From Alisma plantago-aquatica (lineage: Eukaryota; Streptophyta; Magnoliopsida; Alismatales; Alismataceae), in assembly GCA_963693085.1 (NCBI GenBank), contig OY856410.1:1395608363-1395672362 (forward strand): a stretch of 64,000 bases of DNA. The letters are read 5' to 3'. Numbering within the stretch: the stretch's first letter is position 1; every line of letters begins with the position of its first letter. The notes beneath the pieces are model-generated. The model saw only the letters and a program-made list of their open reading frames with translations. It made no database searches and was not told where the DNA came from. Below, piece by piece: positions 23,305 through 36,100 of the stretch. The position numbers and the translations under genes were made by a program.

Positions 23305-24779
23305 TGATGAGTGTATTTATACTCAATTTTACATATTGTTTTACTCAGTTTTTAGGTGCAGTTGTGTTTCTATTTCCTAGTTTTACCTTTATTTTCACTC
23401 AAATGCAATTATCTTTTCTTTTCTGACCTTTAATGCATTATATATATTTTTTGCAGAACCAACCAAAATTGTTCGATAATGCCCAGATGGACAATTGAGC
23501 CCTCACGATGCTATGCCTTATGGGAAGGAAGGTCTGAATGCTTTCCATTTGATCACCTTCCAACCACCTAGTCAACTGAGCAGATCTGCCATTCTCCCAA
23601 CTCAAGTCGCTCTCCACCTGGAGTCCTCCAAATTCTTGCATCCCTATGCACACTCTCTGTATCCAGTACATTCCGATTCACATCATACTGGTCTGCCAGT
23701 GAACCAAACACAAGGTGAAAATTGAGTAACCCATGTGAGTCGCGTATTGGACCAAGTACGGGCCACACAATCAGATGCCTTTGACCACAAGCATTCAACT
23801 TTAGGGTTTTAGAAGCGAGGAATGCATCTATAAAAGGGAACTCATATCATCCATTTAAAGGGTCTCTGATCCGTGATTGGAAGACACATTGCACAGCACA
23901 AACCCTATCGAGGAGAGAAAAGACACCAATTCCAATGGAGAGATCAGCCTTCCTGCACCAGGTGTCATGGCCTTCTCCATCATTCCTAATATCTCTTTGT
24001 TGTTGTCCCTCACCATGAGCGAGTAGATGCCTTGTACTGGGGCATCGAGACTAGTATGAATTGCATGTATTTTATCTTAGCTTTTATCTAAACTCAACAA
24101 TATAGTTGCTAAATAAAGTATCATTCAGCTTAATTCCTTGCCTCAGAAATTGATGAATTTCTTTGCATATATGTTGTAAACAGATATGCAGGTTGATGTG
24201 AGCATGATTAGAATGCCAGAATGATCCTATTGTCTCCCTGAGCTATCATCAAGTGATAGTGAGGTGATTGGACTTTGATCTGCTACATGTCAAGGATGGT
24301 TGGTCGTATGTAAGGGAGTTCAGTTGGAATACATAGGGAACTTGGGTGTTGAGGAGGGTCAGTTCCAAGGGAGTTTAGGCCAAGTGATGACCTGTATCCC
24401 GTGAGGGTGCAACAAGTAAGCCTCTATTTAGTAATGATTATTGGAGAGTAAGATCTTGTTAGGATAATTATGTAGACCTGGGTAGCAAAACCCCATGTCC
24501 TGGTGCTCTTTATTATCTATTATTTACTTCTTTAATCTCTATTGTTTTTGGCAACAATATAGTTTAATCAATCTTTCAACTACTCGATGATAAATGTTAC
24601 TCTTAATACTTCTGAATCTATTAACTACTTAAAAATGTTTCCCTTTGGGTTCAATCCTAAAGTATACTGTAATAAGTCTTCCGCTCGTGTGGAGTGGGGA
24701 ATTAGTGCACTCTTTTTGGTTAAACCTATAAGTTATTCTTTTAGGGTTTTTTCTTGGTGCAACATTTAGAGACCCATCA
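23305..24779 (+). repeat. 5' LTR of the Athila/Tat-like element, 1475 bp
   Basis: Start TGATGAGTGTATTTATACTC and end GACCCATCA with TGATG/CATCA terminal complementarity. The end is five A residues upstream of the PBS. It contains a TATA box at 23829. Small ORFs (such as 23495-23725) are not recognisable proteins. Confidence 0.75.
23829..23836 (+). promoter_or_regulatory. TATA box of the Athila/Tat-like LTR
   Basis: TATAAAAG inside the LTR, about 525 bp from its start and in the element's orientation. Confidence 0.5.
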
Positions 24780-24784
24780 AAAAA

Positions 24785-24802
24785 TGGCACCATTGTCGGG
24801 GA
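24785..24802 (+). other. Primer-binding site of the Athila/Tat-like element
   Basis: TGGCACCATTGTCGGGGA just after the LTR. It is the usual Athila/Tat site (TGGCGCCGTTGCCGGGGA) with three transitions, two of them CG to CA, as expected from methylation decay. Confidence 0.85.
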
Positions 24803-24821
24803 CAATGGTAATTGAATATTT

Positions 24822-26650
24822 TTGAAATTGAAAGCGTACTTAGTTTTTTTTGATAATATTGAAAATACTCTAGAACCAAACACACCATTCACAATCATTT
24901 CTTTCTTTTTTGATGTTTCTAGCCTAAGAAGATCCAGAAGTCATGACTCCATATTGCTATTTGATCTTGAAATTGAGAAAACCCTCAGGAAACTTTGCAA
25001 GGAGAGAGCCATGGTGGATGCGGTGACTGTAGAAGCAACTATCTAGGCTCACATCGATGTAGATATCATGACCTAGTGAGGATTACTCGTCGCAGAAGCT
25101 AGAGAATAGGCGGAGGCCAAGTTCTAGACCAGCCTAGAAGTTGCCCAAGCTACCAAATGCTCTAAATAATTGTGGGATCTTTCCATCCCCAAGGGTACCA
25201 ACTTAACTCATCCATTCCAACTGCCAGGTGACCCGATCAAGATCAGAGCCCAGTGGGTCAGCCTATTGCAAAACTCTGCCTTTACAGGAAGGATTGAAGA
25301 TGACTTTCGAGAACAACTTCTTAAATTCATCAACCTTTGCTCGATGATGAAGGCACCTGGAGCCACTGACGACTCCATGCAACTACAACTTTTTAAATAT
25401 TCCTTGATAGATAAAGCTATATCCTGGTATAACACTCTTCTAGGGGGCCCCATCACTATGTGGGAAGTTCTAGAAAACAAGTTCTTAGAGAAATTCTACC
25501 TCCTTCCATGACATACTCGATCCATGGACAGATCACAAGATTCAACCAAGTACTTGAGGAGTCCCTGTATGAAGCATGGAGTATCTCAATGAACTCCTAG
25601 GCAAGTGCCCACACCATGGCATCCTTGAGAATGAGATCATTGAATTCTTATATTAAGGAGTAGACGACAAGACAAAGAAGTTGCTCTATTCTTCTTCCAA
25701 TGAAAATTTTATGTGATAGAGCTTCGACAACACACTTAAGATAATCAACCTCATAGCAAAAAATTAGATTCATTGGACGAGACCCTTAGGATTAGGAATA
25801 CTGAAAGTAGCTATGGTGGAGGATCATTTAGAACTTAAAACTATCTATGAATCACTAAAATCTCTCTCACTCTCTCCAGCAGGATAATCTTGAGAAATCC
25901 TTCAGTGCATACAAAAGGAAGAACTTAAAACCCCAGGTACAAATCATTACACCATCTTGCAAATTCTATCATGTAGTGGATCACAACACAGTCCATTGTC
26001 AACAACTATATGTTACGTTCCACGAGCACCAAGCTGGGCAACAATACATAGTCACTCAGGATGAATATGTGATATCAATCCATAATATCCCAGGGCAAGA
26101 GTACTATAATCCAACCCATGATTGAAGTCATCTTGGTTTCCAATATGGGAACCCCGTTGGAGCCAAAAAATCCCAACCAGATTACGATGCCACCCACCCA
26201 CGGTAGAGCACCAATGAGATATAATGGCCCACAGAACCAGGGGAATTTCAAGTTCAATTTTCCTAACTAGAACTAGCAACAACAACAATAATATCAAAAT
26301 ATAAATCAAGCCCCACCACTGCAAATTGAAGCCGCACCGATGCAAGACCCAATGAAGAAACTCCAAGAGATGATGGCATCACATCAGACCCAACTCATAA
26401 ATGACACAATGAATAAAAAAGCATTGGAATCTCAGATTGCTCGTTTTGCAGCCAACCTTCAGTAGGAACAATCACTGGCCAACCACAGAACAACTCCAAG
26501 CATCTGAAATAGCCGGAACAATTGAACGTCATAACGACCAGATCGGAAAATGTGTATAGCACACCTCCTGCCGAAAAAAGTGTGAGCACCTTAATCAAAG
26601 CTCCAAATTGCCCGACCAGTCTTCCCTTAGACAACATTTTAGAGGATTAG
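24822..26650 (+). pseudogene. gag: Athila-type gag, stops and frameshifts
   Basis: Capsid gene. Early LFDLEIEKTLRKLCKERAMV (near 24960) is the Athila Gag N-terminus. The same frame then has several stops (25044-25160) before the open block 25170-25511. That block reads FQLPGDPIKIRAQWVSLLQN, DDFREQLLKFINLCSMMKAP, DSMQLQLFKYSLIDKAISWY and WEVLENKFLEKFY, the core retrotransposon gag domain. Shifted frames continue with ITRFNQVLEESLYEAWS and LNELLGKCPHHGILENEIIE. A C-terminal part has YNGPQNQGNFKFNFP and KALESQIARFAANLQ (26240-26460). No CCHC knuckle is seen, which is normal for Athila. Confidence 0.8.
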
Positions 26651-26739
26651 ATGATGAAACCTTCTGTGATGCTAGTCTAGCCCAACACTAGCGATCATAT
26701 GACCGAAGTGCCCCCGAAAGTCAACTCTGAACCACCAGT

Positions 26740-27357
26740 AAATCCAATATACATGCCTTGTTTTCCCTATGCAGGACATCTAAACAAATCAAGTTGGATG
26801 ACCAGTTCATGAAATTCAAAGACACCATCAAGAAATTGCATGTTGACATCCCATTCCTTGATGCACTAGTCAAAATACCAGCTTGGACTAAATATCTTAA
26901 GACTCTTCTTTTTGAAAAAATATACAATCGAGGACTGTGAGACCGTGAAAATTTCATAGGAAGCTTATGACATAGTTCAAAATCAGATGCCCCATAAGCA
27001 GAAAGATCCTATCTCAGTTGAGATAGATTGTTTCTTGGGAGGCGACACGTGTCATAAGGGACTTGCCAATTTAGGTGCTAGAATATCCCTTATGCCTTAC
27101 ACTCTATGCCATAACCTAGGATTTACAGATCTCATACCTACAAAATGATGAGTCAATTAGATGATGCATCTATCACTAAATACTTGGGAATTATTGAAAA
27201 TGTCCCAGTGAAGTTGGGTCATGACACATATGTCCTGTGTGATTTTGTGGTCATACACATTAAAGAAGACAACCAGTTCCCACTCATTTTGGGAAGGTCA
27301 TTCCTATCCACTGTGAGAGCTCTAGTGGATGTCGAATATAACAAACTCATTCTATGA
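26740..27357 (+). pseudogene. Athila-type aspartic protease, active site changed
   Basis: Retropepsin that would cleave the polyprotein. The block before the active site is SKQIKLDDQFMKFKDTIKKL and LHVDIPFLDALVKIPAWTKY. A shifted frame gives DPISVEIDCFLGGDTCHKGL, then ANLGARISLMPYTLCHNLGF, where the family has DLGASINLMP: the catalytic Asp is Asn and the Ser is Arg. The frame 27145-27357 ends the domain with IIENVPVKLGHDTYVLCDFV and PLILGRSFLSTVRALVDVEY. Inactive by residue loss and frameshift. RT does not follow. Confidence 0.8.
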
Positions 27358-27465
27358 CCATGGAAGAAGACTATTGAATACTGAGTCCTTAAAGATTTAA
27401 AGAGGGTGCATAATTTATCAAAACCTACAAGGAAGAAGGTAATTTGGAATTGCAACAAACACACC
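27358..27465 (+). other. Athila-like sequence after the protease
   Basis: Short non-open continuation of the element up to the insertion of LTR element 2. No RT motif is seen. Confidence 0.5.
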
Positions 27466-27470
27466 TACAT
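27466..27470. repeat. Target-site duplication TACAT, left copy (LTR element 2)
   Basis: TACAT directly before the LTR start at 27471; repeated at 37375-37379. Confidence 0.9.
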
Positions 27471-30400
27471 TGTAAGACCCCTTACCTGGGTTTTGGGTTA
27501 ACCCTATTTTCTTTGGCTTAATGATGTTCTTAGAAACTTTCTCTAATCTTATGATATGTAATTAGGGCTTGTGGAGAGCTTAAGTTTCAAGTTTGAGCTT
27601 ATTTGGATGATGTTTGTGCTTTGTGTGCTAGTTTTGGTGAAAAGTGCAATTTACCAAAAGTAGGGGTTGATGTGCAATTTTTCAGTTCTAGAGTATGTTT
27701 TCCATCCTTTGACATCATTTAGAGGATAGATAAATAAGTGGGCACCTTGTTTGAACCTTAGTTGAGGAGTGACATCCTTAGTGGTGATTAGGGCTTCTAA
27801 GGTTTGTTGTGTCTCTACCATGTGTACATGGATGGGTGTAATGCCCCATCTTGCGACCTATGTTGTAACCTAGGTGATTTTTGGGTGCGTCTTGACCCAT
27901 ACACTTATCTTGATCATGTTGGTTCTGATATAGGGTGTGAGATGGAGGTCACGATAGTTTGTCTTCTTGTGTCTAGACCTAGGTTGTGTGGTGACCTCTT
28001 ATCTCGACCTAGTGGTGTTTGGTGCTTTGTCGCGACCATTAATTGTGTTCTATGGTGGGTTACGACCGCGACCATGTTGGGGGTGATCCAAGTAGTTCAA
28101 GGCCCAAACTAGAGTGTATTTACATCTTGTTCATGTATGACTAGGGTGGTTGCATGTTGGTTTCTTTGGTGGACAAGTGTCCCTTTGGTGCTTTAGGGTG
28201 TTGACACCTCATCTCTCACCCTACCTCTCTCCTCCTTTGTAATATAACCCCTTATCTCTCCATGCAAGTGACCCTTTTCGGCCATCTTCTTCCTCCCTCT
28301 TTTTTCTCATCCTTGGAGCTTGGTGGAGCAAGGAAGCTTGGTCTTGAAGCTCATGGTGGCCATACTTCCTTTGCATGTGGTGCTTGTGGTGATCCTTGAT
28401 CATCTTCTAACTTGGTAAGTGTTTACCTTTCCTTGATGGTGTTTAATTTGATCCCCTACCCCATCTTCTTCTCCTTCATTGGACTTAGATTGTGTTTTGA
28501 CATGGTGTCTATTCTTGATGAGTGAACCTCTCATCACAAGGGTCATAGGCCATTTTTGACAAGGTGGACCCAAGTGTGAGGAAGTTTCCTTCTCTCTTTC
28601 AACCTCTTTCTTTTGGTTTGGCCTAGATATTCTTTACTCTCTTTTCTTGAGCAATATTTTACCTTGGTGTCTACTTCTTCTTGAGGTGATCTTGTGGCTG
28701 ATGGTGGAGCCTTTGTTGGAGCTTCAACATCCTTGGTTATCATGTTCTTGGATCTATCATCCTTGGAGTGATCTTGCTTAAGGCATGTTATATAACTCTT
28801 AACCTTCTCCACTAATGCACTTTGCCTATATGAATGTTGATGTCTTCTCTCTCTAAAATGCTCCCTTAACATGCTAGTGGATGATGCTAAGCTCTAGGAC
28901 TTGTTTGATGTTAAAACCATGCTTGATTCGAAAGTAATCTGAAACCCTAGTTTTGATACTCAGTTTTGGTAATTATGGTGTAATGGTGGTTGTCCCCAGT
29001 CTCTTGATCTTGGTTTTAATCACATGCATGATGGACGAGTGCCTTGATGATCTATGAAGTTTAGATTCTGTTTTGATGGTGTCAAACATGGTTTTCTCTT
29101 TCTTGCATAATGGCATTTCATGATGTTTTCATGATTCAAGTTTTAGGGATTTGGTGATCATTTGCATGAGGTTTTATCCTCCATGTGGATGATGGATTCT
29201 TTTGGTTTTATCTTTTGTTTTATCCATGGAGGTCTTCTCTTTGATCATGTTTAATCCATGTTGGATGTTAGTCCTTTTCCTTGGGGGTAGTTTGATCATT
29301 GGTGGTCACCATACCTTGTTCTTCCTTGGGTCGAGACACCTTGGTGCTTGGTTTGGTTTTGGGTCGAGATGCATGACCTAGTATCATGCCTGCGACCTAA
29401 CCCTAATAGGTGGAGGGTAGTAACATGCCTTGGTGTTTGTGGTCGCGACATGCCTTGGTGTTTGTGGTCGCAACATGGCCTAGTTTTGAGGTTGAGACAA
29501 CCTTGTTTTTGGGTCGAGTTATGTTCTATTGCTTGAGGTTGAGACTCAATGGTTGTAGGTGGTTGAAACTCATTGAGAGTGGGTGGTTGCGACCCATAGA
29601 GTTGGTGGTCGTGACATGTGGATGGTGGGTGGTGGTCGTGACCTGCTTGGATGGGTGGTGGTCGCGATCCATGTGTGTTGGGTGGTAGCTACTCTTGGAT
29701 GATGGTTGGTTGGGGGCCATTCTTGCACACATGAATAACACATGTGTATGAGTAATGATTGAACTATGTCTAGTGCTATTTAGATGATGGTTTAATTAAT
29801 CTTAATCTTGTTCCTCAACCCTAAAGTGTTCCAAGGATATGGGAGATGGTGTACCTAGGGTTGGTGATGAGAAATAACTACCAAATCCTAATCGTCTTAG
29901 TGTGGAGCCCTAAACCTAATCTAGCGATATAGATGTGTTGCTTCTCTTTCTTGGAATGCCTATAATGTTATGTTGATTTCTCTTCCCCACTTATGAACCT
30001 CTAACCATGTAGATGATACATGCTTAAATATCATGGCTAGTGTATGCTTTGGTGACTATGATGCGCTATAGGTTGAATGAGCCCTGATGAGGCATAATGA
30101 GGCACATGTGATACAAGAATGATGTGACTAGGGTCCTATGACCCTGGTAGTGGCTTCTGCCTAGTGTGAGGGGATTATCCTCCAGTGATATGGTTGAGAG
30201 ATTGATATCCCCCAGTTATGTGACATTAGTGACAACCTTGTGTGGATGTGTAATAGTGATGATGGCCTTGTGAATGAAAGTACTAAGTGCTATGTGATGA
30301 TGTGATGAGCTCACACCTTATACATTTTATGTCTTCTGAAGTTGTACAATGCTCTTATTCTTGTAGAGTTTGTTTTGTCTTTGTACATTGTAACTTGATT

Positions 30401-31696
30401 GATGCTAAAAGATATCTAATTGGCTTAGTTAATCAAGTGAAACCTAATAATGTAGGTGCCCTATTCCATAGATTCATTCTAGTGTCAGTCTTAGTGATGG
30501 ATGGTGAAACGAGTTCTCCCCTAGTGGAATGTTCAGAGTCATATACTGTTGAGTATATGCATTCACATGATTGGCTGCGGGCCATACCTCGACAGAAGTG
30601 TGACTATGGGCCGTAGCTCAGTGATGTGACTCAATATATACTTTCAAAGGATTGTGTATGGGCCATACCTTAGAAGGGACATGTCTTTGGGTCATAGCTC
30701 AGTTTCACTAGCATTGTGACTATATACCAAGGCAGGTTTGGCTGTTTTGTAGATGACTCATATGTTATCTCACTACAATGCTTCTCTCATGCTGACCGAT
30801 AGGTGTGGAAAAATCACATATTCTAACTCTTCCATGGACATTGTATGACACTGATTTTGACTTAGCAGTGGTCAGTTAGAGTATGAGTGTCCTCAGGGCA
30901 TAATAAAATACACAATGTTGTGTGATTGCATAGGGACAAGTGTGGATAACATTGGTTGAAGCCTCGCCTTACTTTTATACAATTAATAGATAAATGATAT
31001 GCATGTTCTTCATATTCCTTCTTAGAATATTAATTGTTCTACTGCTTGGTGATAACTTCCTAGAATTGCTTAACTTGGTTTACCTGTTAGATACATATCA
31101 TATAACTGAATCTGCTTAACCTGTTAAGTACGCTTTATCTACTCTTTTAAGTATCAGTGCTTTAATAGACGTTAGCGAAGAGTTATACCTCTCGTTGGGG
31201 TGTTTGGTCTCACCCAGTGGATTTTCCACATCTTTTAGATGGTTGTGCACAATGTGGTGGTGTTCGTGCAACTGAGGAAGAGTAATGACAAGAGTAGTAG
31301 CTGATCAGGTTGGAAGTGCTGCTAGTGTTTTGGTGATAGAGTCTTAGATTTGTCCATATACTCTCAAGTCCTTGGGGTGTTTTTGATATGTTCGTGGTTA
31401 TGTTATCATCATGAGGTTTTTGAAATTTGTGCCTTTTGCTGTATAGTCTTGGCAATTGCATATGTATATACATGTGGAACAAGTTCTTCATGTGACATGT
31501 TGTTGATAGGAAAGTTGGAAACAATGAAGTAAAAACCTTATGATATGTGTTATTTGATCCAGGTGTCCTGTTGTGAACTTATATGTGAAGGTTTTCAGTC
31601 TATGGTGTTTTTATGAAATCAATTCTAATCTCTTGTGTTTTTGGTAATCCATGTTGGTTTTGAGTAATCTCACTTTGTGTGGTGTGGAGCGTCACA
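27471..31696 (+). repeat. Left (5') LTR of element 2, 4226 bp
   Basis: Aligns end to end with 33199-37374. It keeps more TCGCGACC-type palindromic motifs than its partner (28060-28080, 29380-29680). Open frames such as 27804-28112 and 30287-30616 are disrupted or shortened in the other LTR and have no known domain. Confidence 0.93.
29423..29472 (+). repeat. 25-bp tandem duplication within left LTR of element 2
   Basis: Two copies of a unit starting acatgccttggtg and ending gtggtcgcg/gtggtcgca. The right LTR has one decayed copy near 35150-35175. Confidence 0.85.
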
Positions 31697-31702
31697 GTTT
31701 GG

Positions 31703-31715
31703 TTGGTATCAGAGC
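31703..31715 (+). other. Primer-binding site of element 2
   Basis: TTGGTATCAGAGC, identical to the plant initiator-Met tRNA primer site, six bases after the LTR end. Confidence 0.9.
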
Positions 31716-31831
31716 TTTAGGTTCGCTGAGTCTACAAGGACCTAGGACTAGAGTTTGAGTCTATTCTAGTGTCCTTGAGTATGCCCTGTAATGACTTCTT
31801 CTTGTGTAGAAGAAGAAGATGAGTAGAAAAG

Positions 31832-33060
31832 ATGGCTAGTAAATATGAAGAACATGTTGTTGAGAGTGATGTTGCTGCACCAGGTGGAGGTGGAAGGAGG
31901 CAGGATGTTGAGGAGAGGGCTCCTGAGATGCCCTAGTTAGACCATGTAGTGGTGGCCAATCCTACTTTTTAGTCCATGTTTGGATAGTTTCTGGACATGA
32001 TTACACATATGGTAGATAGAATGCCATTCCACAAATGAGAGAAATAGTCCCCAATGTGAAATCTCCGGTCTCGGGGAAGACAATTGAACAATTAAGGTGT
32101 GTTGGAGCTATGGAGTATGTTGATATAGAGGATCTAGGGGATGCAGATCTATGGTTGATGGAGTTGGAGAAGGCCTTTAAGATCCTCAACATCCCTAAAG
32201 AAGAGAAGTTCAGGCATGTAATGTACCTTTTGAAGGGGAGTGTTGGCCATTGGTGGGTCATAGAAGAGGAAAAGAGGCTAGATGTTTCTATCAGCTGTGA
32301 GGAGTTTTGATGAGATTTGTGAATCAATACTTTCCTCAGACGTACCTTGATAAGAAGATCAACCGGTTTGAGAGGATCCGGTAGGGATCCATGACGACCA
32401 ATGAGTAGATGTGAGGTTTATGGAGTTGTTGAGGTTTTATCCTCACATGGCTGCTCATGAGAGAATTAGATGTTTAGAGAAGGGGTTGAGTGTGGAGTAG
32501 ACAACGTCGGTAATGACCTTATAAAATAGAGAGAATTTTGCCATGTTTGTGGAGTCTGTCAGGTGGATAGAGAGATTAGTAGTTGAGAAGTAAGAGAAAG
32601 GTGCAAGAATAGATCTTCTCAGTACCAAGAATAATCACCGTGTGGCTTTAAGGAACCTAGGTTCTCATCATTTCTAGCATAGTAGAGGTCTAGTGCACTG
32701 ACAAAGTGGTCACCAAGTTAGGGTAGAAGATGTAATTTTCCACAAGCAGGAGACCACAACACAAATCCATATCAACGACGGGGCCATCTATGCCACAATA
32801 TGAGACTAGGACTTGCCATAAGTTTGTGAGGTAGGACATATGAGGTGGGAGAGTCCAGTGAAAGGTGACGAGGTGAACTAGTAGTCGAGGCAGAGCCATG
32901 ATGGCTCTTAGATACAATAGTTCAACATTGGTGGAGGATGAGGATGTGGATAGATGTCTCAGACTGGTTCATCTAGACAGGCGATGTCTAGGCTTTATGC
33001 CTTGAGTCAGCAAGATGGGGAGGTCAACCCGAAAGTAGAGATAGGTCAAATGAAGCTATT
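31832..33060 (+). pseudogene. gag: Ty3/gypsy gag of element 2, broken
   Basis: ATG 31832 (MASKYEEHVVESDVAAPGGG) is soon stopped. The open frame 32035-32310 holds DLGDADLWLMELEKAFKILN and IPKEEKFRHVMYLLKGSVGH followed by WW, the Ty3 retrotransposon gag domain. Shifted pieces continue with RFVNQYFPQTYLDKKINRFE and RFYPHMAAHERIRCLEKGLS (32330-32500). Near 32970, QAMSRLYALSQQDGEVNP matches the R(V/L)YAL.Q linker between Gag and protease in plant Ty3 elements. A CCHC knuckle is not clearly readable (32640-32830). Non-functional. Confidence 0.8.
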
Positions 33061-33119
33061 TCATCCTGATATGTTTGCACCATTTTATATCTATTTTGGT
33101 TGACCTAAGTGGGATCTTG

Positions 33120-33198
33120 GAATAGAGATGCAGAGGTAGTGCTCGTCTGGTTTCATTGAGGATTTTAGGGGCGAAATCCTTGTTGGAGGTTTATGGCT
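33120..33198 (+). other. Residual end of pol and polypurine region, element 2
   Basis: Contains FIEDFRGEILVGGLW, comparable to the NFEDEIL..G end of plant Ty3 pol, followed immediately by the LTR. It comes directly after the gag/protease linker, so the rest of pol was deleted. Confidence 0.55.
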
Positions 33199-36100
33199 TG
33201 TAAGACCTCTGACATGGGTTTTGGGTTAACTCTGTTTTCTTTGTATTGATGATGTGCTTAGAACCTTGCTCTAATATTTTGATATGTAATTAGGGCTTGT
33301 GGAGAGCTTAAGCTTCAAGTTTGAGCTTGTTTGGTGATGTTTCTACTTTGTGTGCTAGTTTTGGTAAAAATTCCAATTTACCCAAAGTAGGGGGTCGATG
33401 TGCATTTATCACTTCTAGAGTATGTCTTCCATCCTTTTACATCAACTAGAGGAGAGAGAAAGAAGTGGGCAACTTGTTTGAACCTTAGTCGAGGAGTGAC
33501 ATCCTTAGTGGTGATTAGGGTTTTTAAGGTTTGTTGTGTTTCGACCATGTGTACATGGATGGGTGTAACGACTCATGTTGTGACCTATGTCATGACCTAG
33601 GTGGTTTCTGGGTGTGTCTGACTAAGAAACTTTTCTTGATCATGTTGGTTTAGACCTAGGGTGTGAGGTGGAGGTCAAGACAGTTTGTCTTATTGTGTCT
33701 CGACCTAGGTTGTGTGGTGACCTCTTGTCTCAACCTAGTGGTATTTGGTGCTTTGTTGCGACCATGCATGGTGTTCCATGGTGGGTCGCGACCACGACCA
33801 TGTCGGAGGTGACTCAAGTAGGTCGAGACCCAACCTAGAGTGTATCACCATCTTGTGCATGTGTGACTAGGGTGGTTTCTTGTTGGTTTATTGGATGGAC
33901 AAGTGTCCCTTTGGTGCTTTAGGGTGTTGACATATCATCTCTCACCCTACCTCCCTCCTCCTTTTCTATATAACCCCTTATATATCCATGCAAGTGACCC
34001 TTTTCGGCCATCTTCTTCTTCCCTCTCTTTTGATCATCCTTGGAGCTGGGGTGGAACAAGGAAGCTTAGTCTTGGAGCTCTTGGTGGTTAGACTTCCTTT
34101 GTATGTGGTGCTTGTAGTGATCCTTGATCATCTTCTACCTTGGTAAGTGTTTACCTTTCCTTAATGGTGGTTCCTTTGATCTCCTACCCCATCTTATTCT
34201 CCTTCATTGGGCTTAGACTATGTTTTGACACAGTGTCCATTCTTGAGGAGTGAACCCCTCATCACAAGGGTCATAAGCCATGTTTTGACAAGGTGGACCT
34301 AAGTCTGAGGAAGTTTCCTTTTCTTTTTCACCCTCTTTCTTTTGGTTTGGGCTAGAGCTTCTTTGCTCTCTTTTCTTGAGAAATATTTGACCTTGATGTC
34401 TTCTTCTTCGTGAGGTGATCTTTTGGCTGATGGTGTAGCCTTTGGTAGAGCTTCAACATCTTTGGCGATTGTGTTCTTAGAGCTATCATCCATGGATTGA
34501 TCTTCCTCAAGGCGGGTTATATAACTCTTAACCTGCTCTATTAATGCACTTTTCCTATATGCATGTTGATGTTTTCTCTCTCTAAATTGTTACCTTAATA
34601 TGCTATTGGATGATGATAAGCCCTAGGACTTGTTTGATGTTAAAACCATGCTTGGTTTGAAAGTAATTTGAAACTCTAGTTTTGATACCCGATTTTGGTA
34701 ATTATGGTGTAATAGTGATTTCCCCTATCTCATGATCTTGTTTTTTATCACATGAATGATGGACGAGTACCTTGATGATCTATGAAGTTTAGATTTTGTT
34801 TTGATGGGGTCAAACTTGGTTTTCTCTCTCTTGCACAAGGGCCTTTCATGATGTTTTCATGATTCAAGTTTTAGGGTTTTGGTGACTGTTTGCATGAGGT
34901 TTTCTCATCCATGTAGATGATGGATTCTTTTGGCTTTACCTTTTGTTTTTTCCATGGAGGTATTCTCTTTGATCATGTTTAATCACTATTGGATGTTGGT
35001 CCTTTGCCTTGGGGGGAGTTTGATCATTGGTGGTCACCATACCTTGTTCTTCCTTGGGTTGAGACACCTTGGTGCTTGGTTTGGTTTTGGGTAAAGATGC
35101 ATGACCTAGTGTCAGGCATGTGACCTAACCCGAATAGGTGGAAGGTCACCACATGTCTTGGTGTTTGTGGTCATGATATGGACTGGTTTTAAGGTCGAGA
35201 CAACCTTGGTTTTGGGTTAAGTTATGATCTTGTTCTTAAGGTTGAGACACCATGGTTGTAGGTGGTTGAGACTCCTTGAGAGTGGGTGCCACATGGGTGG
35301 TGGTCTTGACCTACCTGGATGGGTGGTGTTCGCGATCCATGTGTGTTGGGTGGTAGCTACTCTTGGATGATGGTTGGTTGGGACCCATGTTTGCACACAT
35401 GGATAACACATGTATATGAGTAATGATTGAACTATGTCTATTGTTTTTCATAAGATGGTTTAATCAACCTTAATCATGTTCCTCAACCCTAAAGTGTTCC
35501 AAGGATAAGGGGGATGGTGTACCTAGGGCTGTATATGAGAAATAAATATGAAATCCTTATCATCTTAGTGTGGATCCCTAACCCTAATCTAGATATATAG
35601 ACGTGTTGCTTCTCTTTCTTCTAATGGCTATAATTTTATGATGATTTCTCTTTCCTTCTTATGAACCTCTAACCATGCAGATGATACATGCTTAAATGTC
35701 ATGGCTAGTGTATGCTATGGTGACTATGGTGTTCTATAGGTTGAATGAGCCCTGATGAGGCATGATAAGACACATGTGATATAGGAATGATGTGACTAGG
35801 TTCCTACGACCTGGCAGAGGCTTATGCCTAGTGTGAGGAGATTATACTCCAGTGGTATGGTTGAGTGGATTGATTTCCCACATTGATGTGACATTGCTGA
35901 CAACCTTGTATGGTTGTGTAATAGTGATGATGGCCTTGTGAATGGTAGTGCTACAATGCTATGCAATGCTGTGATGAGTTCACACCTTATACATTTCATA
36001 TCTTCTGAAGTTGTACTATGCTCTTATTCTTGTAGAGTTTGTTTTGGGTTTGCAAGTTGTAACTTGATTGACGCTAAAAGATATCTAATTGGCTTAATTA

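Noticed and set aside
30287..30616. 109-codon ORF in left LTR of element 2
   Set aside because: The homologous stretch in the right LTR (35914-36237) reads differently at many positions; no domain; consistent with chance.
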